Positions 7,898 through 17,007 of a DNA stretch of 64,000 nucleotides are shown piece by piece. Position numbers and translations under genes: made by a program. This DNA is from Solidesulfovibrio magneticus RS-1 (lineage in GTDB: Bacteria > Desulfobacterota > Desulfovibrionia > Desulfovibrionales > Desulfovibrionaceae). Below the pieces are notes generated by a model. It made no database searches. It had not been told where the DNA came from and saw only the letters and a program-made list of their open reading frames with translations. Each line of letters opens with the position of its first letter. Within the stretch, counting starts at the first letter, position 1. Location: contig NC_012796.1 in assembly GCF_000010665.1 (NCBI RefSeq), forward strand, positions 4,302,001-4,366,000. Reading direction: 5' to 3'.

Positions 7898-9322
7898 ATG
7901 GCCGGTTTTTTCTATCGTCTCGCTTCCTGGCTGCCGCGTCGCCCGGACACGCCCGATACCACGCCCGACGACACGGCCGCCGCGCGGCCGGCGCGCCGCC
8001 GCTTCCTCTCCCTGGCCGCCCTGGCCCCGGTGCTGGCCGCCGCCCCGGCCCTGGCCAAGTCCGATCCCCACGCCGGCCATGCCATGCCGCCCGGACCTAG
8101 CGGACCAGGCGGACACGGCGGACACGGCGGCCACGGCGGCCACGGCGGCATGATCTTTCCCTGGCGCGATCCGGCCGTGGCTATCACCCCGCCCCCGCCG
8201 CTTACCGGCAAGGGCGAGGGAGAGGTCATCACACCCCATATCCCCAGCCTGGGCTACGAGCGCGACGGCGACGTCAAGGTTTTTCGTCTGACGGCCCAGC
8301 CCGTGACCCGGCTGCTGCTGGACGGGCCGCCGCGTCCCGGTTCGCTGTGGGACCGCTGGCACAAGGCCAAGGGGGCCATGCACGGCATGGACATCCCCAA
8401 ACCGGTCAAGCTCTGGGGATTCAACGGCTCCATGCCCGGCCCGGCCATCGAGGTCATCCAGGGCGACCGGGTGCGGATCATCGTCAAAAACGAGCTGCCC
8501 GAGGCCACCAGCATCCACTGGCACGGCCTGGAGATCCCCAACGACCAGGACGGCGTCGGGGGGCTGACCCAGCCGCCCATCCGCCCGGGCCAGACGTACG
8601 TCTACGAATTCACCGTCAATCAGGTCGGCACCTTCATGTACCACTCCTCGTTTAACGAGAAAAAGCAGGTGGGCATGGGCCTGGGCGGCTTTTTCATCAG
8701 CCATCCGGCCGACGGCACGCGCCGGGTGGACCGCGACTACGGCCTGCTGTTGCAGGAATGTTTTTTTTATCCCGGCAACGAGCACGTGGACGTGACCTCC
8801 ACCGACCCCAACTGGTTCACCATCAACGGCAAGGCCGCGCCGTCCACCGACGTGCTGACGGCCAGGGTCGGCCAGACCGTGCGCCTGCGCATCGCCAACC
8901 TGTCCAACATGCACGCCCACCCCATCCACCTCCACGGCGTCACCTGGCGCGTCACCGGCACCGAGGGCGGCCCCATCCCGGAATCGGCCCAGTGGCCGGG
9001 CAACACCGTCAACGTGGCTCCCGGAACCGTACGCGACGTGGAATTCACCTTCCATTATCCCGGCTACTGGCACCTGCACTGCCACAAGCTCCACCACACC
9101 GTGAACGCCCACGCCGCCGTGCCCATGGGCGTGATGCCCATGGGCGGCATGACCATGCTCTTCGAGGTCGCCCCGGCCCAGGGCGGGCACGACGCCGGAC
9201 ACGCCCCGCCCCAAACCGGACTCGACGGACAAGCCCCGGCAAACGCCGGACACGACGGCCACGTCCAGCCTGCTCCGGCCAACGCCGGACATGACAGCCA
9301 CCAAGGCCACGGAGGCAACTAG
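7898..9322 (+). CDS. Tat-exported multicopper oxidase
   Basis: A periplasmic copper oxidase, probably for Cu(I) oxidation or copper tolerance. The N-terminus has ARRRFLSLAA (residues 32-41), a Tat-like twin-arginine signal ending near ALA53. A Gly/His-rich run follows (GHGGHGGHGGHGG). Copper ligands seen: HWHG (207-210), HPIHLHG (from 341), HLHCHKLHH (392-400) and PMGVMPMGGM (axial Met). The second box reads YHSSF rather than HxH, so one type 3 ligand is Ser251. The C-terminal tail from about residue 430 is again His-rich. The ATG at 7898 follows CAAGGAGTTCCC. The TolC-like lipoprotein gene starts 2 bp after its stop, so the two form an operon. Confidence 0.88.
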   Translation: MAGFFYRLASWLPRRPDTPDTTPDDTAAARPARRRFLSLAALAPVLAAAPALAKSDPHAGHAMPPGPSGPGGHGGHGGHGGHGGMIFPWRDPAVAITPPPPLTGKGEGEVITPHIPSLGYERDGDVKVFRLTAQPVTRLLLDGPPRPGSLWDRWHKAKGAMHGMDIPKPVKLWGFNGSMPGPAIEVIQGDRVRIIVKNELPEATSIHWHGLEIPNDQDGVGGLTQPPIRPGQTYVYEFTVNQVGTFMYHSSFNEKKQVGMGLGGFFISHPADGTRRVDRDYGLLLQECFFYPGNEHVDVTSTDPNWFTINGKAAPSTDVLTARVGQTVRLRIANLSNMHAHPIHLHGVTWRVTGTEGGPIPESAQWPGNTVNVAPGTVRDVEFTFHYPGYWHLHCHKLHHTVNAHAAVPMGVMPMGGMTMLFEVAPAQGGHDAGHAPPQTGLDGQAPANAGHDGHVQPAPANAGHDSHQGHGGN

Positions 9323-9324
9323 CC

Positions 9325-10677
9325 ATGGGACGCGCCCTTTTGCCCGTGCTGCTCGTGTTCCTGGCCGCCGGCTGCGCCAAGGTGGAACCCCAGGCCGATT
9401 TCGCCAAGATGGCAGCCCTGGTGGCCGAGCGCGAAGGGGTCCAGCCCCTGTGGCGGCGCACCCCCGAGGACGACGCGGCCGTGGCCGGGCAAGCCGCCGC
9501 CGTGGCCGCCCGGGGCATGACGCTCTCCGACGCCGTGCGTCTGGCCCTGGTCAACAACCCCGGCGTCCAGGCCCGGTTCGAGGACATCGGCGTGGCCCGG
9601 TCCGAGGTGGTCCAGGCCGGGCTGCCCCAGAATCCGTCCCTGGCCGTGCTGTTCGGGTTCCCGCTATTCGCCGGCGGTCCCCTGGGCAGTCTGGCGGCCA
9701 CGGCCATGACCTCGGTGTCCGATCTGGCCCAGGTGAAGGACCGCACGGCCAAGGCCCAGGCCGAACTCGAACGCGACATCCTGCTGGTGGGACTAAGGGC
9801 CTGCGAGATCGCCCGGGAAGCCCGGCTGGCCTGGCTCGAAGTCGCCTATGCCAAGCGCGCCCTGACCCTTGGCGGGGAGGTGGCCGGACAGGTGAAGAAA
9901 CTGTCCGAGGCCGCCAAATACTACCGATCCTTTGGGCTGGCCGACGACGCCCGGGTGGCCGCTCTGGAAGCCGGCACGGCCAAGGCGGGCCTGGAAACCG
10001 CCGAACTGCGGGCTAGGCTCCAGGTGGCCAAGGCCCGGCTGGCCCGGCTGACCGGCCTCGACCCGGCCCAGCCCTTGGACATCGCCGGCGAAGTTCCGGC
10101 CAAGGCCGTGCCCCTGCCCCCAGCCGGCGAGGCCTCGGCCTACGCCAAGGCCCACAATCTGGCCGTCCAGGCCGCGATCTTTGCCGAAAAGGCCGCCCAA
10201 AGCGGCGTAGCCCTGGAAAAAATCCGGTGGCTTAAGGACTTCGACATTGGCCTGGGCTACGACCTCGACATCGAGAGCAACCGCACCGTCGGCCCGGGCG
10301 CGTCGGTGCGGCTGCCGCTTTTTGACCAGAACCAGGCCCAAAAGGCCAAGGCCGACCACCTGCGGCGGCAGGCCGCCCGGCTGGTGGAGGAGGCCAGGGG
10401 GCGGGCCGCCGAGGAGGCCCTGCGCGCCCTGGAGGAAGCCGGATTGGCCCGGACCACGGCCGAGGCCCTGGAAACGGGCGTGCTGCCGCCGGCCGCCCGG
10501 GCGGCCAAGTGGGCCGGAACCTACGCCGGGGCCATGCAGCTTTCGGAGCTGACCGCCCTGGAGGCATCCTTGGAGCTTTTGCGCGAACGGCTGCGCCACA
10601 ACCAGGCGCTCTTGGCCGAACAGCAAGCCCTGGTCCGGCTGGAGTTCGTACTGGGCGGCCCCATCCCGGGAGCCTGA
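9325..10677 (+). CDS. TolC-family outer-membrane efflux lipoprotein
   Basis: A 450-residue outer-membrane factor of the TolC/CusC type. The signal peptide ends in the lipobox LAAGC (Cys17). Two long alpha-helical halves follow, with the family signature LSDAVRLALVNNPGVQARFED near residue 70 and a second heptad-rich half from about residue 270 (VRLPLFDQNQ near 330). It would form the exit duct of an export system, here most likely for copper given the oxidase just upstream. No inner-membrane pump or adaptor gene is next to it, so partners must be encoded elsewhere. GGAGG lies 9 nt before the ATG. Confidence 0.87.
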   Translation: MGRALLPVLLVFLAAGCAKVEPQADFAKMAALVAEREGVQPLWRRTPEDDAAVAGQAAAVAARGMTLSDAVRLALVNNPGVQARFEDIGVARSEVVQAGLPQNPSLAVLFGFPLFAGGPLGSLAATAMTSVSDLAQVKDRTAKAQAELERDILLVGLRACEIAREARLAWLEVAYAKRALTLGGEVAGQVKKLSEAAKYYRSFGLADDARVAALEAGTAKAGLETAELRARLQVAKARLARLTGLDPAQPLDIAGEVPAKAVPLPPAGEASAYAKAHNLAVQAAIFAEKAAQSGVALEKIRWLKDFDIGLGYDLDIESNRTVGPGASVRLPLFDQNQAQKAKADHLRRQAARLVEEARGRAAEEALRALEEAGLARTTAEALETGVLPPAARAAKWAGTYAGAMQLSELTALEASLELLRERLRHNQALLAEQQALVRLEFVLGGPIPGA

Positions 10678-10803
10678 TCCGGGACGCGGAAAAATCTTTC
10701 CTCGGGCAACCTTTCAGGCTAGCATGGGGCGACCGGCCGCGTCTGGCGGCCTGTCGCCCGCCAGAACGTCGCGGCCCTCCACCAACCCAAGGAGGCTCAC
10801 GCC

Positions 10804-12012
10804 GTGCCCGCTTTCGCCAAACGCATGTCCCAGGTGCGCCGCTCGTTCATCCGGGAAATCCTCAAGGTCACCGCCGATCCGTCCATCATCTCCTTTGCCG
10901 GCGGTTTGCCCAAGCCCGACCTGTTTCCCACCGGCCCCATCGCCGACGCCGCCGCCCGGGTATTGGCCGAAAACGGCCCCGCCGCCCTGCAATACTCCGT
11001 CACCGAAGGCGAACCGGCCCTGCGCCAGTGGATCGCCGACCGCTACAAAAAAAAGCGCGGCCTGGACATTGATCCGGCCACGATCCTGATCACCAACGGC
11101 TCCCAGCAAAGCCTGGATCTCTTGGGCAAGGTCTTTCTCGACCCCGGCGACGTGGTCGGCGTGGAGCTGCCCGGCTACATCGGGGCCATCCAGGCCTTCT
11201 CGGTCTTCGAACCGACCTTTGCCGGCGTGCCGCTGGGGCCCGAAGGCCCGGACATCGACCGCCTGACCGACGTGCTCACCCGGCAACGGGCCAAGATGTT
11301 CTACGCCGTTCCCAACTTCCAGAATCCTTCGGGCCTGACCTATTCCCTGGCCGCCCGCCGGGCCGTGTCCGAGGCCATGCGCGTGTCCGACGCGGTTTTC
11401 GTCGAGGACGACCCTTACGGCGAACTGCGCTTCATGGGCGAAGCCCTGCCGCCGGTGTCAGCCTTCATGACCCAGGACCGCTATCTGCTGGGCACGTTCT
11501 CCAAGATCGCCGCCCCGGGCCTGCGCCTGGGCTGGGTGGTGGCCGATCCCGACTCCCTGCCCAAGCTCGTCACGGCCAAGCAGGCCTCCGACCTCCACTG
11601 TTCGACGCTGGTGCAGCGCATCCTGGTGCAGTACCTGGCCGACAACGACCTCGACGCCCATATCGCCACCATCAAGGCCGCCTACGGGGCCCAGCGCGAT
11701 CTCATGGTCGAACGCATCAAGGCCGAATTCCCCGAAGGCGTGGCGTACACCGAACCCGAGGGCGGCATGTTCCTGTGGGTCACTCTGCCCGAGGGCTGCT
11801 CGGCCTTTGCCCTGTTTGACCTGTGCATCAAGGAAAAGGTCGCCTTCGTGCCCGGCGAGCCGTTTTTCGTGGACGGCTCGGGCCAGCGCACCATGCGGCT
11901 CAACTTCTCCAACGCCGAACCCGAGCGCATCGTGGAAGGCATCCGCCGCATGGGCCGGGCCATTGAAAAGCTTCTGGAAACGCCGGCCTGTCCGGCCGGA
12001 CCGGACGCCTAA
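10804..12012 (+). CDS. PLP-dependent aminotransferase, class I/II
   Basis: A fold-type I aminotransferase of 402 residues resembling the 2-aminoadipate / MocR-like aminotransferase group (LysN type). Visible landmarks: IISFAGGLPKPDLFP at the start, the cofactor-binding TNGSQQSLDLLGKVF, YAVPNFQNPSGLTY, EDDPYGELRF, and GTFSKIAAPGLRLGW, whose Lys forms the Schiff base. It transfers an amino group between an amino acid and a 2-oxoacid; the substrate cannot be assigned from sequence. It starts with GTG at 10804 behind AAGGAGG. mnmE begins 6 bp after its stop, so the two are probably co-transcribed. Confidence 0.88.
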   Translation: MPAFAKRMSQVRRSFIREILKVTADPSIISFAGGLPKPDLFPTGPIADAAARVLAENGPAALQYSVTEGEPALRQWIADRYKKKRGLDIDPATILITNGSQQSLDLLGKVFLDPGDVVGVELPGYIGAIQAFSVFEPTFAGVPLGPEGPDIDRLTDVLTRQRAKMFYAVPNFQNPSGLTYSLAARRAVSEAMRVSDAVFVEDDPYGELRFMGEALPPVSAFMTQDRYLLGTFSKIAAPGLRLGWVVADPDSLPKLVTAKQASDLHCSTLVQRILVQYLADNDLDAHIATIKAAYGAQRDLMVERIKAEFPEGVAYTEPEGGMFLWVTLPEGCSAFALFDLCIKEKVAFVPGEPFFVDGSGQRTMRLNFSNAEPERIVEGIRRMGRAIEKLLETPACPAGPDA

Positions 12013-12018
12013 CGCCCC

Positions 12019-13410
12019 ATGCGCCCCAAGCCTTCCGACACCATCGCCGCCGTCGCGACCCCGCCGGGTCGCGGCGGCGTCGGCATTATTCGCGTCAGCG
12101 GCCCGGCCGCCCGGGACATTGCCGAGAAGCTCTTCCGGTCGCCACGGCCGGACTTTTCGGGCCTTAGGCCCTACCGCCTGCACCACGGGACCTTTCACGC
12201 GCCCGGGGGCAGGCTCCTCGACGAGGGCATGGCCGCCTTCATGCCCGGCCCGGGCAGCTACACCGGGCAGGACACGGCCGAGCTTTTCTGCCACGGCTCC
12301 CCGGCCGTGCTGGCTGCCGTGCTCGGGGCCGCTTACGCCCTGGGCGCGCGGCCGGCCGAAGCCGGGGAATTCACCAAGCGCGCCTTTTTAAACGGCCGGC
12401 TGGACCTGTCCCAGGCCGAGGCCGTGGCCGAACTCATCGCCGCCCGGGGCGCGGTCCAGGCCGATCTGGCGCTAAACCGCCTGACCGGCGGCATGGGCGA
12501 GGCGGCCCGGGAACTGGGGCAGGCCCTGGCCGATCTCCTGGCCGGCATCTGCCTGGCCGTGGATTTTCCGGAAGAGGAAGTGGAATGCCTGCCGCGCGAG
12601 GCCTTTGCCGACGGCGTGGCAGCGGCTGTTGCCCGCATCGACGCCCTGCTCGAAGCCGGACAACGGGCCGCGCCCTACCGGCAAGGCGCGACGGTGGCCC
12701 TTTTCGGCAAGGTCAACGCCGGCAAGTCGAGCTTATTTAATGCCCTGCTCGGCACGGACCGGGCCATCGTGACGGCGCTTCCCGGCACCACCCGCGATTA
12801 TCTGGAAGAGAGCCTCGACCTCGACGGCCTGCCCGTGCGCCTGACCGACACGGCCGGGCTGCGGGCCACCGACGACGCCATCGAGGACATGGGCAAGAAG
12901 CGCGGCCTGGAAAAGGCCCGGCGGGCCACGCTGGGACTGTACGTGGTGGACGGCTCCACGCCCTTTGCCCCGGACCCCGAGGCCGAGGCCGTGCTGGCCG
13001 AACTGGGGCCGGGCAAGGTGCTGGCCGTCGCCACCAAGGCCGACCTGCCGCCGGCCGAACCCGCGCCGTTGGCCGCGCTTGCCGGGCGCGGCATCCGTGG
13101 CGTGGCCGTGTCCTCGCGCACCGGCCACGGCCTCACCGGTCTTGTGGCCGCCATCCGGGCCATGCTGACCGCCGAGAACGGCCCGCCCGAGCCGGACACG
13201 CCGGCCCCCAGCGACCGCGAAGCGGCGGCGCTGTCGGCGGCTCGAGCCGAGCTGGCCGCCCTGGCCGAGGACATCGCTTCAGGCATCCCCTACGACCTCA
13301 TGGGCGTGCGCCTGGAGACGGCCGCCGGGCTGGTCGCCGACATCACCGGCGAGACCACGCCCGACGACGTCCTAAACGCCGTCTTCGACCGGTTCTGCAT
13401 CGGAAAATGA
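12019..13410 (+). CDS. mnmE: tRNA modification GTPase MnmE
   Basis: With MnmG it builds the 5-carboxymethylaminomethyl group on wobble uridine of certain tRNAs. The 463-residue protein has the normal length. It has the N-terminal folate-binding domain (DTIAAVATPPGRGGVGIIRVSG), helical regions, an inserted G domain with GKVNAGKSSLFNALLG (G1), DTAGLR (G3) and a TKAD-like G4, and the family's C-terminal FCIGK whose Cys is needed for modification. It lies directly behind the aminotransferase gene. Nothing unusual. Confidence 0.95.
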   Translation: MRPKPSDTIAAVATPPGRGGVGIIRVSGPAARDIAEKLFRSPRPDFSGLRPYRLHHGTFHAPGGRLLDEGMAAFMPGPGSYTGQDTAELFCHGSPAVLAAVLGAAYALGARPAEAGEFTKRAFLNGRLDLSQAEAVAELIAARGAVQADLALNRLTGGMGEAARELGQALADLLAGICLAVDFPEEEVECLPREAFADGVAAAVARIDALLEAGQRAAPYRQGATVALFGKVNAGKSSLFNALLGTDRAIVTALPGTTRDYLEESLDLDGLPVRLTDTAGLRATDDAIEDMGKKRGLEKARRATLGLYVVDGSTPFAPDPEAEAVLAELGPGKVLAVATKADLPPAEPAPLAALAGRGIRGVAVSSRTGHGLTGLVAAIRAMLTAENGPPEPDTPAPSDREAAALSAARAELAALAEDIASGIPYDLMGVRLETAAGLVADITGETTPDDVLNAVFDRFCIGK

Positions 13411-13816
13411 CAAGCATGGCGTGAGAAGCGCAACGGTCAAGACCATCAGCAGGACATCTTCCACAAACACAGGCCCTGGGCGACACGCTGACCGTTCGCG
13501 CCAGGATCGTCCTCCCGCCCGCCTCCTGCGCGGAGCTCAAGAATCTGCCGCCCGGCTTTCCGGGCATCCCCGCCTGACCCTTTGCGCTGAAATCACTGTT
13601 GGCAAGCGCCGCGTCATTGAGTATTTCCTGTATCCAATCCTCGAAGGTTTAGATACGGGCAGGTCAAAACGAAGCTCCATGGGCAACTGATGCCCGTGGA
13701 GACGCTTGGAATGTATGAGACATGGGACTGGCTCACCGGGGGGCTCAGGCAAAAATGGTCGCGCAACTCTATAATACTGCGGTAGACAACAACTTGCCGC
13801 AACGACGTTGGTAAGC
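13411..13816. other. degenerate intergenic region, start of AT-richer island
   Basis: No intact gene. It contains the broken end of an HlyD-like gene (listed separately) and then about 120 bp with no recognisable coding. TATAAT at 13770-13775 is a good -10 hexamer for the following membrane protein, but the -35 is weak. G+C drops visibly from about 13.6 kb onwards. Confidence 0.5.
13482..13690 (+). pseudogene. remnant: C-terminus of an HlyD-family type I secretion adaptor
   Basis: Two reading frames together spell the end of an HlyD membrane-fusion protein. One frame gives DTLTVRARIVLPPA then LKNLPPGFPGIPA. It then stops, and the next frame continues LTLCAEITVGKRRVIEYFLYP. The closing G-K-R-x-V-I-x-Y-F-L-x-P is the hallmark of HlyD-type C-termini. 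No start, no upstream domain and no ABC partner are present, so this is a frameshifted fragment. It implies that a type I secretion locus once stood here. Confidence 0.7.
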
Positions 13817-14653
13817 ATGTTACAGGGCAGTGATTTCGTAAGTTATATCTGGATGTATGCAGCGCTGCTGCATACCATTATTGGCCTTCACGCCCAGATT
13901 GCCATATCTATCTTTTCATTTATAGCAATGCTTTTGTTTTGGCGCGTCTCTTTGTTGCGATGGATTTTTCTGACAATCCTCATTCTCGTTGCCGGCCCGA
14001 GGTTGTTCGTATCGAGCGGAAAGATCGTGAGCGATGCGCTGACGACAACAGTTATAAAATATAAAATAATTATTGAAGTTGAAACGCCAGAAGGATTAAA
14101 GACAGGATCGAATGTTGTCCAGGTGACTATTACGCCGAAGTTTGTCCATTGGAACCCGAGTGCTTCTCCCATAATCATCCGCGTCGAGGGAGAGGCAATT
14201 TTTCTTGATCTTGGCCAAGGGAAAAATGTTATTGCTACCCTAGGCTTCGGTCCCACTGGAGCCAATGAGGGTCGGCTGTCGCGGTTGCCGTCGGAGGTGC
14301 TTGGTGGGGACAATGGTCAGTCCTATACGAGGGCGCGCACCTGGGAAGGGCGGGCCGAACTCCATGGCGACCTCATCCCTACCATGGTCACATTTGGCGA
14401 TCTCGCCGACCCTTATACGGTCCAAGTTGTTATGCCTGACGAGTTCGCGACCGTCTTCGGTCCAGGATATCGATTTAAGGGGGCCTGGATTGAGATGACG
14501 ATGGATGACGTGACGAGAGCAGGGATCGAAGAAAAATTGCCATGGATTTATCATATGAGCAAGTACGTAAACGCTGGTAATGCAGGCGCTTTAAGCACTC
14601 CTTTTACTAACAAGCTAGACTACTCTATGCTATTATTCAAGAGAGGGAATTAA
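13817..14653 (+). CDS. membrane-anchored protein of unknown function
   Basis: A 278-residue protein with two N-terminal hydrophobic stretches (about residues 10-30 and 35-58: IAISIFSFIAMLLFWRVSLL). A hydrophilic, beta-rich domain without Cys motifs follows, ending LDYSMLLFKRGN. I do not recognise the family. G+C and codon use are lower than in the flanking genes, which suggests foreign origin. Neither the ATG at 13817 nor the TTG three codons earlier has a clear ribosome binding site. The -10 hexamer at 13770 is suitably placed. Decayed genes lie on both sides. Confidence 0.6.
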   Translation: MLQGSDFVSYIWMYAALLHTIIGLHAQIAISIFSFIAMLLFWRVSLLRWIFLTILILVAGPRLFVSSGKIVSDALTTTVIKYKIIIEVETPEGLKTGSNVVQVTITPKFVHWNPSASPIIIRVEGEAIFLDLGQGKNVIATLGFGPTGANEGRLSRLPSEVLGGDNGQSYTRARTWEGRAELHGDLIPTMVTFGDLADPYTVQVVMPDEFATVFGPGYRFKGAWIEMTMDDVTRAGIEEKLPWIYHMSKYVNAGNAGALSTPFTNKLDYSMLLFKRGN

Positions 14654-14716
14654 ATTGTTGATGCTTGGCTGATTTCGTAGAAACCAGAAGAAATACTCCT
14701 TTATGGAGGAAGCTTT

Positions 14717-14785
14717 ATGGCTATCGATAATGATGTCTTTCGATCCATTCTGGCAATGGATTCGTATAATCGGGGCGCTCAGTGA
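14717..14785 (+). pseudogene. truncated gene start, copy A (N-terminal DVFRSILAMDSYNRG)
   Basis: ATG at 14717 has a near-ideal ribosome binding site (GGAGGAAGCTTT) and opens MAIDNDVFRSILAMDSYNRG, but hits TGA after 22 codons. A second version of the same peptide follows in another frame. The good start signals on such a short frame indicate a gene that has lost its body. I cannot name the family with certainty. Confidence 0.5.
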
Positions 14786-14871
14786 GGATGTTTTCAGATC
14801 TATTCTGGCAATAGACACCTACAATCGAGGCATCTTCCGCTTCTCCGCCCTTCTCTTCTCGCCCCTCTCTC
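14784..14871 (+). pseudogene. truncated gene fragment, copy B (EDVFRSILAIDTYNRG)
   Basis: 55 bp after copy A the peptide EDVFRSILAIDTYNRG is encoded in a different frame. The sequence then turns into low-complexity C/T-rich DNA up to the TPR gene. Differences from copy A are almost all synonymous, so both once encoded protein. Confidence 0.45.
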
Positions 14872-15717
14872 TCAACGATTCTCAATCGCGTCCTGAATAG
14901 CCTTGGCCTCCGCCAAGGTGGCGTCCAGGTCCAAGGCCCGTTGGGCGTAGTCGTAGGCGTCGTCTTTCTTGTGCCATTTCATATAGAACTTGGCGATGTT
15001 GAGGAAGGTCATGGGGTGGCCGCCGAAGGTTTTGACGGCGTCGAGGTAGAGGGCTTCGGCCTGTTTGAATTCGCCAAGGGCGTCCCAGGCGTCGATGGCC
15101 ATGCGCCAGGCCTGCTGGTCGGACGGGAAGCGTTCGATGGCCAGCATGAACATTTCCGAGGCTTCGGGCAACAGCCCGGCGTCGGCGAAAAGCTTGCCGA
15201 CTTCGCGGATCATGCCCGGCTCATCGCCGTAGTTTTCCACCAGCCGGCGCAGGTAGACCTTGCCCTTGGGGAAGCTCTTCTGGTCCAGGCACTCCCGGCC
15301 CAGGGCCAGCCATTCCTCGCGCTGGGCGTTGCGGCGCTTTTCTTCCTTGGCGGCGGCCTGCTCCTCCAGCTCTTCCATCTTGAGGCGAAAGGCCGTGAGT
15401 TTTTTAATCAGCAGCGTCTCATCGCCGGACTTGTAGCGCAAAAACGGGCCGCCACACACGCCGAGGCTTTCCAGGAAAGCGATCACGCGCGGGTGGCGGC
15501 TGAAATCGTCGCACATTTCGACAAAAAGCAGATCGACCTCGGACCGGCCCATGCCCAGGGCCGAGCTGGTGGATTTGAGCACCAGCGCGTCGTTGGCCGC
15601 CTCGATGCAGCGGTAGAAGTCGTCGCGCCGCAGATACCCCCGGGCGCGACTGATGTTCTCCCGGATGGTGCGGGCATCGGCCAGCATCCGGTTATGGTCG
15701 ACCTTACGTTGCGCCAT
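14872..15717 (-). CDS. tetratricopeptide-repeat protein
   Basis: A 281-residue soluble protein. The N-terminal half is helical with a charged coiled-coil stretch near residue 130 (LEEQAAAKEEKRRNAQREE). The C-terminal half has TPR units, for example GLLPEASEMFMLAIERFPSD, FKQAEALYLDAVKTFGG and DDAYDYAQRALDLDATLA. TPRs mediate protein-protein contacts; no enzymatic motif is seen. It has GGAGGCGGACAC before the ATG and follows the second epimerase gene by 65 bp, so it may be the last gene of the glycan operon. Its role there is unknown. Confidence 0.8.
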   Translation of the reverse strand: MAQRKVDHNRMLADARTIRENISRARGYLRRDDFYRCIEAANDALVLKSTSSALGMGRSEVDLLFVEMCDDFSRHPRVIAFLESLGVCGGPFLRYKSGDETLLIKKLTAFRLKMEELEEQAAAKEEKRRNAQREEWLALGRECLDQKSFPKGKVYLRRLVENYGDEPGMIREVGKLFADAGLLPEASEMFMLAIERFPSDQQAWRMAIDAWDALGEFKQAEALYLDAVKTFGGHPMTFLNIAKFYMKWHKKDDAYDYAQRALDLDATLAEAKAIQDAIENR

Positions 15718-15782
15718 GTGTCCGCCTCCGTGGACGGCGGCCCGCGCAACCGGCCAAACGGCGCCCCTGATCCGGGGGGGCT

Positions 15783-16850
15783 TTAGAGGCCGGAGAGCGT
15801 GCGCAGGCTCGCTTCGTTGTCGCGGACCCAGTCAAAGAGGTCCGTCAGGACCGTTTCCGCGCTCCGCTTGGGCTTCCACCCATAGTCGGCCGTCACCCGG
15901 CGGTTGTCGCCGATGTAGATGGCCAGATCGGCCGGCCGATTGACCGGATCGCGCCGTATCTCGATGGCGTTGCCGGTGAGCTGCTCGCAAAGGCGGGTGG
16001 TCTCCAGAAGCGACAGGCTGGTTTCCCTGCCGCCGCCGACATTGTACACCTTGCCCTTGGCTTTCTCAAGGTCGGCCAGCTGCAGATCGAGCAGATCGAA
16101 CAAGTCGTCGATATGGAGCAGATCGCGCACCTGCTTGCCCAGGCCGCCAAAGCCGATGTAGGAGAGCTTGCGTTTGAAATAATGGGCCTGGACCCACAGC
16201 GAGAACACGCCCTGGTCGACCTTGCCGAACTGCCAGGGACCGGCGATGACGCCGCAGCGGTTGATGACGCTGCGCACGCCGTACATGGCTTCGTATTCGC
16301 GCAGCACGAATTCCGAACAGAGCTTGGTCGCGCCGTACATGGACTTGGGACCGTTTAAGTCAAAGTCGATGTCCACGCCCGCTTCGCTCCAGCCGCGCGG
16401 CCCGTCCCCGGCCTGCCACACGAAGCGCGATTCTTCCTCGCGCAGGCCGATGGCGTTGATGGGATCGTAGGGATAGACCCGGCTGGTGGAGAGAAACACC
16501 ACGTCGGCGGCGTTTTTACGGGCCACTTCCAGGCAGTTGATGGTGCCGGTCAGGTTGGTGTTGATGAGGTACTTGGGCGAACCGCCAAAGCCGGCCAGCA
16601 CCGACGGCTCGGCTGAGCATTCCAGCAGCACGTCGATCTTGTCGTCGAACTCCATGTCCTCGGGATTGCGGATGTCGCCGTGGATAAACCGGATGCCCTC
16701 GGCCACCAGCCGGGGCACGTTGAATTCCGAACCGCGCCGCTTGAGGTTATCGAGCACGATGACCGTGCGCTCGGGATATTTGCGCTTGAAGGCCACGGCC
16801 AGATTGCTGCCCACGAATCCGGCGCCGCCGGTCACCAACATGGTCTGCAT
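15783..16850 (-). CDS. NAD-dependent sugar epimerase/dehydratase (CDP-paratose 2-epimerase-like)
   Basis: An extended short-chain dehydrogenase of 355 residues acting on a nucleotide sugar. It has the NAD-binding loop TGGAGFVGSN at the N-terminus and the catalytic YGATK (in SMYGATKLCSE), and a C-terminal half that binds the nucleotide sugar. Overall it is closest in style to CDP-tyvelose/paratose 2-epimerases. The ATG at 16850 has AAGGAG upstream; a longer frame through the preceding spacer is not real. It lies in the minus-strand surface-glycan block, 251 bp behind a second epimerase of the same length. The exact sugar is not determinable here. Confidence 0.83.
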   Translation of the reverse strand: MQTMLVTGGAGFVGSNLAVAFKRKYPERTVIVLDNLKRRGSEFNVPRLVAEGIRFIHGDIRNPEDMEFDDKIDVLLECSAEPSVLAGFGGSPKYLINTNLTGTINCLEVARKNAADVVFLSTSRVYPYDPINAIGLREEESRFVWQAGDGPRGWSEAGVDIDFDLNGPKSMYGATKLCSEFVLREYEAMYGVRSVINRCGVIAGPWQFGKVDQGVFSLWVQAHYFKRKLSYIGFGGLGKQVRDLLHIDDLFDLLDLQLADLEKAKGKVYNVGGGRETSLSLLETTRLCEQLTGNAIEIRRDPVNRPADLAIYIGDNRRVTADYGWKPKRSAETVLTDLFDWVRDNEASLRTLSGL

Positions 16851-17007
16851 ATCAACTCCTTCGGGTAACGAAGCGAAGCCCCGGGGGGAGGAAACCCCGG
16901 GCCAAGCGGCCCGCAGCAACAGGGAAAACCCTGGCATGGGTCCCCACCTTCCTCTCCCCAAAATATCAATGGGGGATACCGTACTTCCACTTCGGGAATC
17001 AACTGAA

